In this document: piece after piece, positions 58,058-64,000 of the stretch
Layout of the letters: each line of letters starts with the position of its first letter
Numbering within the stretch: the first letter of the stretch is position 1
Assembly (NCBI RefSeq): GCF_003233845.1
Contig: NZ_QKRB01000051.1
Location: forward strand, 124,001 to 188,000
Reading direction: 5' to 3'
DNA from: Paenibacillus sambharensis
GTDB lineage: Bacteria > Bacillota > Bacilli > Paenibacillales > Paenibacillaceae
Length of the DNA: 64,000 nt
Position numbers and translations under genes: made by a program
Notes under the pieces: generated by a model
The model's database searches: none
What the model was told of the DNA's origin: nothing
Seen by the model: the letters and a program-made list of their open reading frames with translations, nothing else

Positions 58058-58098
58058 AGCGGCAGAGCGAAGACTGGAGGAGTCTTAGCTCTGCCGCT
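58058..58098. terminator. Long hairpin between dehydrogenase repeat and tatC
   Basis: AGCGGCAGAGC / GCTCTGCCGCT with an inner AAGACT / AGTCTT stem, between convergent genes. The T-tract is weak. Confidence 0.6.
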
Positions 58099-58131
58099 GT
58101 TGTTGAGGTGAATGAACGTCTCATCAGCACA

Positions 58132-58881
58132 CTAAAGACCCGACAAGGCAGTGCCCGCACGCTGTTCCTCCTCTGCCATTCTGCGCAGCCGCTTCCGGTA
58201 TACGATCCGTGACAGGCTCACACTGCATTCGTACAGCAGCAGCAGTGGAATGATCACCAGCACATCGGAGACAATGTCGGGCGGTGTTACGGTAACGGCT
58301 GTTACGACCAGCGCGAAGTAAGCTGTTTTTCTGGCTTTGGCGAGTCTCTCGGGATTCAGAATCCCAAGCCTGGTAAGGAAAATCACAACGGCAGGCATTT
58401 CGAACAGCAGCCCGAATGGTAGCGTCAGATTGACCATGAACCGAAAGTACTTTTCTGCTGTATACAGGGTCTGAAACTGCCCCGCTGACAATCCGAGCAG
58501 GAACGAAGAGACGACCGGAAATACGATGAAATAGCCGAAGTTAATGCCGCCAATGAACAGCAGGGATACAGCCGGGATCATGTGAAAAGCGGCCCGGTGC
58601 TCTTCAGCGCTCAGTGCCGGCTTTACGAACCTCCACAGCTGGTACGCAAACACAGGAGTGGTAACGGCGGCGGCGATAACGGCGCTAATCATCATGTACA
58701 CCCACAAAATATCGCTCGGGCCAAGCAGGGCAAGCCTCATATCCAGATGCTGCGTCAGCCACCCGTAAATCTGCTGCACACAGCACAGCGCAGCTGCCAG
58801 CGCACCGACAAAAGCAAACATCGTCACCATAATCCGCTTGCGAAGCTCACCGAGATGCCCGATCACATTCATCGTGTCCAT
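58132..58881 (-). CDS. tatC: Twin-arginine translocase subunit TatC
   Basis: This 249-residue membrane protein has six predicted segments. The TatC signature is visible: HLGELRKRIMVTM at the N-terminus (signal-peptide binding site), FVKPALSAEEHRA in the first loop region, and FGLLFEMPAVVIFL. TatC recognises twin-arginine signals. It is the last gene of a four-gene run with a Tat-signal amine oxidase, a RidA protein and tatA. The gap to tatA is 71 bases and holds a hairpin that may adjust the TatA:TatC ratio. Confidence 0.95.
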   Translation of the reverse strand: MDTMNVIGHLGELRKRIMVTMFAFVGALAAALCCVQQIYGWLTQHLDMRLALLGPSDILWVYMMISAVIAAAVTTPVFAYQLWRFVKPALSAEEHRAAFHMIPAVSLLFIGGINFGYFIVFPVVSSFLLGLSAGQFQTLYTAEKYFRFMVNLTLPFGLLFEMPAVVIFLTRLGILNPERLAKARKTAYFALVVTAVTVTPPDIVSDVLVIIPLLLLYECSVSLSRIVYRKRLRRMAEEEQRAGTALSGL

Positions 58882-58904
58882 CTTCTATCACTCTCCCATG
58901 CTGA

Positions 58905-58940
58905 AGAGGGATGCAGACGGCAGCAGCCGCACATCCCTCT
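58905..58940 (-). other. Intercistronic hairpin between tatA and tatC
   Basis: AGAGGGATG / CATCCCTCT with a GC-rich inner part and no T-tract. It could stabilise the tatA-containing upstream mRNA or partly end transcription. Confidence 0.5.
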
Positions 58941-58952
58941 CTAATTCCCTGC

Positions 58953-59186
58953 TCAGCCCTTCAGTGCAGCAGGCTTCTCCTGCTTCACTTCCACAACGGC
59001 GAGACCGCTCCGTGTTTCCCGCAGCTCTGGTTCTTCCTCCTGCACCAGCTCCTTCGTGGAACGCTTGAATTCGCTGAGCGTCCTTCCAAACGCGCGTCCG
59101 ATCTCAGGCAGCTTGGATGGCCCGAAGATGACGAGCGCAATAACCAGAATTAAGATCAAGCCGGGTATGCCGATACTCTGCAGCAT
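58953..59186 (-). CDS. tatA: Twin-arginine translocase subunit TatA
   Basis: GAGGAGGAG upstream sets the ATG at 59186, giving 77 residues. It has a short N-terminal membrane helix ([17 protein letters not shown]), the hinge [21 protein letters not shown], then a charged tail. It forms the translocation element of the Tat system. It lies 28 bases after the RidA gene. As in Bacillus, no tatB is present, which fits a TatAC-type minimal translocase. Confidence 0.95.
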   Translation of the reverse strand: MLQSIGIPGLILILVIALVIFGPSKLPEIGRAFGRTLSEFKRSTKELVQEEEPELRETRSGLAVVEVKQEKPAALKG

Positions 59187-59214
59187 GCTGGCTCCTCCTC
59201 TCGTCGATGTTCTG

Positions 59215-59769
59215 TTATTTGGCGGGCTTTGGATATACGGCAACTGCTTCGATCTCGATCAGCCAATCGGAATGGACCAATCCCGCCACCGCTACGGTCG
59301 AGCGGGCCGTCTTCACCGGATTGCTATCCGTATTGAAGAACTCCGCATAGGCATCGAACCAGCCTTGATAATCGACCTTATCTTCCTTCTCCGGGTCCGC
59401 CACCAGATAGACACGCAGATAAACGACATCGGAAAGGGTAAGCCCCTTCTCCTTCAGATCAGCTTCAATCCGCTTCAAAATCCCCATTGCCTGCGTCTTT
59501 GTATCGCCATAGCGTTCATGAATCGTCTTACCGTCCGCTTTCAGCTGCGGGGGCACGGTTCCGCTGGTCCAGAGGTAAGCCATACCCTCCGGAACGGAAA
59601 CGCCTGACGCAATGGACGAGGTCGGACTTCCGTAGAACTCCGGCTCATCGATCGGCTCTTCCGGATATTTGTTCGGTGTAAGCGGACTGGCACCATATGC
59701 CGTTAAACCTGCCAAGCTCACGGATGCCGCCAGCAGGGCTAGCAGCAGCCCTTTTTTTACCATTCTCAT
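59215..59769 (-). CDS. Exported RidA/YjgF family protein (putative imine deaminase)
   Basis: This 184-residue protein has a Sec-type signal peptide ([24 protein letters not shown]) followed by a RidA domain. The domain contains [11 protein letters not shown], and conserved family features [11 protein letters not shown] (with the Arg that RidA uses to bind the substrate carboxylate) and [10 protein letters not shown]. Cytoplasmic RidA hydrolyses reactive enamines and imines made by PLP or amine-oxidising enzymes. An exported form directly after a Tat-exported amine oxidase suggests it clears imine products outside the membrane. GGAG nine bases before the ATG. Most RidA proteins have no signal peptide. 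Confidence 0.87.
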   Translation of the reverse strand: MRMVKKGLLLALLAASVSLAGLTAYGASPLTPNKYPEEPIDEPEFYGSPTSSIASGVSVPEGMAYLWTSGTVPPQLKADGKTIHERYGDTKTQAMGILKRIEADLKEKGLTLSDVVYLRVYLVADPEKEDKVDYQGWFDAYAEFFNTDSNPVKTARSTVAVAGLVHSDWLIEIEAVAVYPKPAK

Positions 59770-59820
59770 AGCGTCACACTCCTGATTCCAGTATGTAGGT
59801 CATTCAGGTATAATTGCTGA

Positions 59821-61416
59821 TTACTGCGTCATCACTCGCTCATGAATATGATTCACGACAAGCCGGGCTGATTCGAAGGCCCCTGCCATCCAGCCGGTCA
59901 GATAGCTCATATGCTCTCCAGCCAGATAGATACGGCCGTCCGGCTTGTTCAGTGTCGGATAAATCGTCTTCCGGTCCTCCGAGGAATAGCTCGCCCATCC
60001 GCCCAGGTTGTACGGCGTCTTATGCCAGGCAATTGAGAAGGAAGTCTCGAACTCCTTGTAGAACTGGTGATGAATCTTGGCCCCCTGCTTGAGCGCATAT
60101 TCCTCCCGGCCGGCGAGCGTCATGTCACCGAGCTTAACGGCCTGTTCGCCAAAATTGTAGTAGCCGACCACGATGCCCTTCCGTCCGAGATAGCCGCTTG
60201 ACGGATACCAAATCTGATTGATGTCCATATTGGTGGTCGTCATGCCGCTGAATATATTCTCGTCCTCTTCCCAGAACCGCCTCCGGAACTGGAAGCCGAT
60301 TTTCCCCGTTTCCGCATAGTGAACCTTGGCGATTGCCGCAGCCATCTCCTTGCTGAAATCGGCCGGAATGTCCTTCAGCACACTCAGCGGGATGGTGCAG
60401 ATACAGTACTCGCCCTCCACCTCCTGCACAGCGCCGGCTGCATCCTTGTAGGACACGGTGACGCCGCTCCCGTTCTGCTTGATCTGCTGCACAACCGCCT
60501 GATAGCGGATCACGCTGCCGACCTTCTTGGCGAGCGCTCTGCCAATCTGATCCATTCCGCCTACAGGCTGGAACATCATCATCTGCTGATCCAGGGAATA
60601 TTCCGAGCTGAAGCTGTTCCCGAAGCCCGACTGGATAATCGCACTGATGTTGTAAGGGTCCTCCTGTTCACCGGGCGTTTCACCCCCGCCAGGCAGCACC
60701 TTGTACCCCCTGCGGCCGGAGCCCTTGTAGAAGAGATCCGCATTCAGGTCGCCCTCGCGCTGCAGATAGATGAGGAGCTTCTCCTTGTCATTCTGGCTAA
60801 GCGGCAGATCCAATGCATTCTTGTTGATCGCCTTGGCGAGCAGCTCGCTTGTAAAGCCGCGCATATCAGCCTTTGCCGCACGCTTCGGTATCTTCCTGCC
60901 GGAGAGAGGACCTGCATTTTCGCTGTAATAGTAGGCCGCTTCATTCACATTGCCGAACACCTCAAGCGCCACGCCGAGCTCCTTGCAGTAGTCCATCGTG
61001 ATGTGGTGCTGCGGAATACGCGCGGGTCCCGGGTTAAAATACTCACCTTCATCAAAACGGGCGGTCTGCTTGGCTCCGCCGACTTCTGTTACCGTATCGC
61101 CTCTGCGGATCGTCCAGTTGCGGCCTCCCGGCCGGGAACGGGCTTCTAAGATCACACAATCGTAGCCGATCTTCGCCATTTCATAAGCTGCCGTCATGCC
61201 CGCTATACCGGCACCCAGAATAACAATTTTCCTGCCGCCACGCTTCGTCATCTCCAGCTCAGCGGGAGGTGGCAGTACAGCCGCCGCCCCCGCAGGACTG
61301 CCGAGCAAACCCAGACTTCCCATCGCACTGTACATAGCGACCGCTCCGCCAGCTTTGGCAACCTGAATTAAAAACTGCCTTCGTGATAGCTGGGCTCCCA
61401 TTTGATGATCAGACAT
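59821..61416 (-). CDS. Tat-exported flavin monoamine oxidase family protein
   Basis: This 531-residue protein has a twin-arginine signal peptide (LSRRQFLIQVAKAGGAVAMY) ending around AGAAA. The FAD-binding Rossmann motif is IVILGAGIAGMTAAYEMAKIG, with EARSRPGGRNWTIRRGD. The C-terminal FAD motif is RIYLAGEHMSYLTGWMAGAFESA. It resembles L-amino-acid or monoamine oxidases that release ammonia, hydrogen peroxide and an imine-derived aldehyde or ketoacid. Export of the folded flavoprotein needs Tat, encoded downstream. It is the first gene of the module. Its weak promoter carries a TnrA-type box. Confidence 0.92.
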   Translation of the reverse strand: MSDHQMGAQLSRRQFLIQVAKAGGAVAMYSAMGSLGLLGSPAGAAAVLPPPAELEMTKRGGRKIVILGAGIAGMTAAYEMAKIGYDCVILEARSRPGGRNWTIRRGDTVTEVGGAKQTARFDEGEYFNPGPARIPQHHITMDYCKELGVALEVFGNVNEAAYYYSENAGPLSGRKIPKRAAKADMRGFTSELLAKAINKNALDLPLSQNDKEKLLIYLQREGDLNADLFYKGSGRRGYKVLPGGGETPGEQEDPYNISAIIQSGFGNSFSSEYSLDQQMMMFQPVGGMDQIGRALAKKVGSVIRYQAVVQQIKQNGSGVTVSYKDAAGAVQEVEGEYCICTIPLSVLKDIPADFSKEMAAAIAKVHYAETGKIGFQFRRRFWEEDENIFSGMTTTNMDINQIWYPSSGYLGRKGIVVGYYNFGEQAVKLGDMTLAGREEYALKQGAKIHHQFYKEFETSFSIAWHKTPYNLGGWASYSSEDRKTIYPTLNKPDGRIYLAGEHMSYLTGWMAGAFESARLVVNHIHERVMTQ

Positions 61417-61460
61417 TGGTTTCCTCCTTCGCCTCGTTCATCAGCGTCGTTCTCGAAACC

Positions 61461-61512
61461 AGCTTAGCATCTGAAAATCCGTTCGTGGTCTTTTGTGTTA
61501 TATTTCCTGACA
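61461..61512 (-). promoter_or_regulatory. Amine oxidase promoter with TnrA/GlnR box
   Basis: TGTTATATTTCCTGACA (61496-61512) matches the TnrA/GlnR consensus TGTNANAWWWTMTNACA at 16 of 17 positions. A TAAGCT -10 (61466-61461) on the minus strand places the start near 61454, so the box is centred about 50 bp upstream, the position at which TnrA activates in B. subtilis. The -35 (ACCACG) is poor, as expected of an activated promoter. Confidence 0.7.
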
Positions 61513-61548
61513 CAGTTTATGTAATTAGACCCTGCGACAAAGTTTTAC

Positions 61549-61565
61549 TGTAAGATAATCTTACA
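61549..61565 (+). promoter_or_regulatory. Perfect TnrA/GlnR box before the TnrA-like gene
   Basis: TGTAAGATAATCTTACA is an exact match to TGTNANAWWWTMTNACA and a perfect palindrome. It lies 100 bases before the regulator start and 45 bases from the other box. Confidence 0.75.
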
Positions 61566-61665
61566 GGACTATTTTCATCTCCATTGAAATAAGCAAATAT
61601 AGAGTAAAATAAATTGAAATATACAAGTTATTTCATCGCGGCCGTGTTCACAAAGGAGGAAACAG

Positions 61666-61920
61666 ATGTCTTACAAAGAGAAAAAGGTAATGACAATCGG
61701 TTTGGTCAGTGAGCTAACAGGCTTATCGGAGAGAAAAATCCGTTACTACGAGGAAAGGAAGCTGATATTTCCCGAGCGGACAGCCGGCGGAACACGCAAA
61801 TATTCATTCCTGGACATCGAGAGGCTGTGTGAAATCGCAGAAAAAATGGAGGATGGTTTATTCACCCGCGAAATAAAGGAGCTGGAGCGAAGAAAGCGCA
61901 AGTCCGCCTCTCTCGCCTAG
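61666..61920 (+). CDS. TnrA-like MerR family nitrogen regulator, truncated C-terminus
   Basis: AAAGGAGG upstream of the ATG gives 84 residues. The N-terminus and DNA-binding domain read [20 protein letters not shown] and [16 protein letters not shown], followed by [14 protein letters not shown], close to B. subtilis TnrA throughout. B. subtilis TnrA has 110 residues, and its C-terminal tail binds feedback-inhibited glutamine synthetase. That tail is missing here: the protein ends after a basic helix ([14 protein letters not shown]). It is divergent from the amine oxidase operon, with two TnrA boxes between. It is likely a regulator of this module, perhaps with a different control input. Confidence 0.85.
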   Translation: MSYKEKKVMTIGLVSELTGLSERKIRYYEERKLIFPERTAGGTRKYSFLDIERLCEIAEKMEDGLFTREIKELERRKRKSASLA

Positions 61921-62018
61921 AAGCAGCATGACGAAAAGGAGAGAGCAGCCCGCCCCCTCCCCGTACTTTAAACTACAGCAGCCTTAACACAGGCTCCTGC
62001 CCTTGAAATTGACATAAG

Positions 62019-62387
62019 CTATACCGCATCATTCGAATAGGCTGCGCGGGCATCAACGGTGATCTGCAGCTCTGCCGCACTGGCATTCTCCATGATCTCC
62101 GGATGCCGGCGCTTGCCGTACATCCACCATTTGCGGACTGGCGGCTCTGCATCCGGCTGCTCAATGAAATGAAACAGATTCAGTTCATCCCGGAGCCGGA
62201 TTATTTCGGTCGCAACTGCAGTCGGTACACCGGTCACCCGTATCTTCCAGCTGCCCTCACCTTCCCCAAGACGGGTATCTCCGTTCCCGTCATGAATGGT
62301 GAAGCTCTCGCCTGTCTTGCCAGTATCAAGGAGCACACGGCCTGTAACATGCTTGACCAGCAGTCTGTGTCTCGGTTGTTCTGTCAA
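62019..62387 (-). CDS. Hypothetical protein, 122 residues
   Basis: A TTG start at 62387 is supported by GGAGGGG five bases upstream. The protein reads like a small alpha/beta domain (RVLLDTGKTGESFTIHDGNGDTRLGEG ... EIIRLRDELNLFHFIEQPDAEPPVRKWWMYG). No signal peptide or membrane segment. I do not recognise the family. It lies 47 bases after the pirin gene and may be co-transcribed. Confidence 0.6.
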   Translation of the reverse strand: MTEQPRHRLLVKHVTGRVLLDTGKTGESFTIHDGNGDTRLGEGEGSWKIRVTGVPTAVATEIIRLRDELNLFHFIEQPDAEPPVRKWWMYGKRRHPEIMENASAAELQITVDARAAYSNDAV

Positions 62388-62434
62388 CAGCTTCCCCTCC
62401 CCAGCCTCAAATTAATAATCCCCGCCATACGCTT

Positions 62435-63133
62435 CTAGGGCAAATCGATCAGCATGAAGAACGCTTCCTCTCCTGCCGCTTCAAGGTTAAGTTCTGGCTC
62501 TTCTGTTATTCTCGCCGCATCTCCGCGCTGAAGGGCTGACCCGTTAACGGACAGCTCGCCTTCTATGACAAAGAGGTACACACGACGTCCGGCATCCTGA
62601 CGGAATTCAACCAATTTACCGGCATCCAGCCTGGACAAGTACATCGTCAGATCCTGATGAATATCCGCTATTCCTTCCCCTCCACCGCGCGCCACTATAG
62701 GCAGCAGCCTGTTCTTCAGAGCTTCCGGGTCAAAGGAGGAGGTCTCGTAGGAGGGCTCAAGCCCGCTCTCGCTTGGCGTCATCCAGATCTGCAGAATGTG
62801 GCATTCCTCATCCGCCGGGTTCGCCTCCGAATGGATAATTCCCGTCCCTGCGCTCATCCGCTGTACACCGCCGAACCCGGTTACCGCCTTGCGTCCTGTG
62901 CTGTCCTCATGCTTCAGCTGTCCTCTCAGAACAACCGATACAATCTCCATCTCCCGATGCGGATGACCGCCAAAGCCGCGGCCTGCTCCAATGATATCGT
63001 CATTGAAAACTCGGAGCGGACCGAATGCTGTGTTGTCCGGATCATAATGCTCCCCGAATGAGAAGCTTGCCCGGCTCGTCAGCCAATCCAGATCCGTGCG
63101 GAATCTTGAAGCTTCCGGATAAATATTAATCAT
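62435..63133 (-). CDS. Pirin family protein (YhaK-type bicupin)
   Basis: This 232-residue protein has the pirin N-terminal cupin with metal ligands in GFGGHPHREMEIVSVVLRGQLKHEDSTG, then MSAGTGIIHSEANP. A second cupin (VYLFVIEGELSVNGSALQRGD) follows. Such proteins bind iron and some have quercetinase activity; many act as redox sensors. Substrate unknown. Confidence 0.9.
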   Translation of the reverse strand: MINIYPEASRFRTDLDWLTSRASFSFGEHYDPDNTAFGPLRVFNDDIIGAGRGFGGHPHREMEIVSVVLRGQLKHEDSTGRKAVTGFGGVQRMSAGTGIIHSEANPADEECHILQIWMTPSESGLEPSYETSSFDPEALKNRLLPIVARGGGEGIADIHQDLTMYLSRLDAGKLVEFRQDAGRRVYLFVIEGELSVNGSALQRGDAARITEEPELNLEAAGEEAFFMLIDLP

Positions 63134-63175
63134 GGTCTCACCTCTCCCCTCATTTAGTTCACGATTAAACCACTA

Positions 63176-63898
63176 TCAAGATGAATAATCGGGGCTGCGG
63201 GCAAAATCCTGCATCCACTCCCATACGCTGCCGAGCGTCCGCTGCAAATTGGATACCTGGTCCTTGATAAACGGCGGCCGGGCGCGAAAATAATCCGCAT
63301 GCCCGCCGACTACCTGTATGGAGCCGATATGCCCGGGAGCGTACCTAAATGCATCCCATACCGGAACACCGTACCTGCCGGTACGGAAGCCGCCCCAGCT
63401 GCCAATACGCGTTACCGGATCATTGATCCTTCCGCTGCTGTCCACGGCGTAGAAATAACTAACCTTGTCCCTGAGCGCCGGATCTATTCTTACCTTGGGC
63501 GCTCCAACTTGAACCATCCGGCAGTCGCTGACAATCCCTTCCTCCAGCAGCATTTTACCCGCGTGGTAGGCAGCTACCCCGCCGCCGCTGTGACCAATCA
63601 GCAGCACGGACCGGCCTGCAGAGGTTTGACGGACAGGCTCTGCGGCAGCCTGTCCGCCGCCAGGACGCCGCAGCTTGCTGCGGCGGAACAGATCCCGGCG
63701 CACCTCATGAATTTGACGAAGCAGGCTTCTTGTATAGTCCCCGTAGGGATACACGACCTGAATCCGCACCTCTTCCCAGCTGCTTCGGCACAGGCCATCC
63801 AGGATCTGCTGACAGTCGGTAAAAAAGCCCGGCCTTGTGGCCACACCCGCGAGCAAATAAATGTCCAAATGGTCCGTCTGCTCCTTTGTCATCTGCAT
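63176..63898 (-). CDS. Alpha/beta hydrolase, lipase-like
   Basis: This 240-residue cytoplasmic protein has the nucleophile elbow VLLIGHSGGGVAAYHAGKML near residue 100. An Asp in FYAVDSSGRIND and a His in VVGGHADYF probably complete the triad. It resembles fungal-lipase-like hydrolases. Substrate unknown. It begins at the ATG at 63898; an ATG two codons later is possible. Nothing is seen from 63899 to the window end. Confidence 0.8.
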   Translation of the reverse strand: MQMTKEQTDHLDIYLLAGVATRPGFFTDCQQILDGLCRSSWEEVRIQVVYPYGDYTRSLLRQIHEVRRDLFRRSKLRRPGGGQAAAEPVRQTSAGRSVLLIGHSGGGVAAYHAGKMLLEEGIVSDCRMVQVGAPKVRIDPALRDKVSYFYAVDSSGRINDPVTRIGSWGGFRTGRYGVPVWDAFRYAPGHIGSIQVVGGHADYFRARPPFIKDQVSNLQRTLGSVWEWMQDFARSPDYSS

Positions 63899-64000
63899 CT
63901 CCTTCCGTCCCTTGTCCGCACCTGAGGGCTAGTGTTTACCCCGGCCGCAACAGCCTCGTTATGGTTAATAGTGGTTAGTATGCGGCAAACAGCGGGATTC

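Overview
The window is chromosomal DNA from an endospore-forming Gram-positive bacterium of the Paenibacillaceae, most likely Paenibacillus. The evidence is the sporulation genes (a CmpA-type small protein, YyaC), a class II galT, a sigma-B module, a TnrA-type regulator, strong AGGAGG ribosome sites, GTG/TTG starts and GC-rich coding DNA. The order tex, cmpA, sprT, tRNA cluster matches the Bacillus subtilis ydcI-cmpA-ydcK-trnS neighbourhood.

Layout. 1-9360: a chemoreceptor cut by the left edge, then a starch/cyclodextrin locus. An extracellular CGTase, a MalEFG-type importer and a cytoplasmic cyclomaltodextrinase would make, import and open cyclodextrins. No ATPase gene is present. 9390-9907: a degenerate dispersed repeat. 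9946-10611: five tRNA genes (Leu, Lys, Glu, Ser, Asn). 10656-17864: sprT, cmpA, nitroreductase/Rrf2 pair, tex, MBL hydrolase, thioredoxin-like protein, DedA. 18026-21867: cupredoxin, unknowns, a large O-antigen-ligase-like membrane protein. 22096-25613: an apparent operon of three cyclic-di-GMP-type proteins. 25728-29419: methyltransferase, DUF6483, hydrolase, yyaC and a DUF1128 protein. 30295-35242: galK-galE-galT with a divergent AraC regulator. 35509-43184: general stress region with rsbV-rsbW-sigB, a receiver-PP2C phosphatase, CorA-like transporter and small stress proteins, several behind sigma-B-like promoters. 43326-53467: beta-glucosidase/oxidoreductase pair, NAD(P)HX repair enzyme, lipase, two divergent HTH regulators, SDR, zinc-knuckle protein and a kinase/LytTR pair. 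53637-54387: second copy of the dispersed repeat, retaining part of a decayed IS91-like transposase. 54442-57750: hemolysin III, small basic protein, NamA, 2-hydroxyacid dehydrogenase. 57725-58030: 45-bp tandem palindromic repeats. 58132-61920: a compact amine-oxidation module. 62019-63898: unknown, pirin, alpha/beta hydrolase.

Most interesting system: a FAD amine oxidase with a Tat signal, a RidA-family protein with its own Sec-type signal peptide, and a TatA-TatC translocase are consecutive on one strand. A TnrA-like nitrogen regulator is divergent to them. The intergenic region holds one perfect and one near-perfect TnrA/GlnR box, the latter centred about 50 bp from a plausible start site. 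I read this as a nitrogen-controlled extracytoplasmic amine-scavenging system with its own export route and imine clean-up enzyme. Also notable: a sequence motif shared by two divergent maltodextrin leaders that each carry an intrinsic terminator before the first gene, and the tandem array that appears to have grown from the 3' end of a coding sequence.
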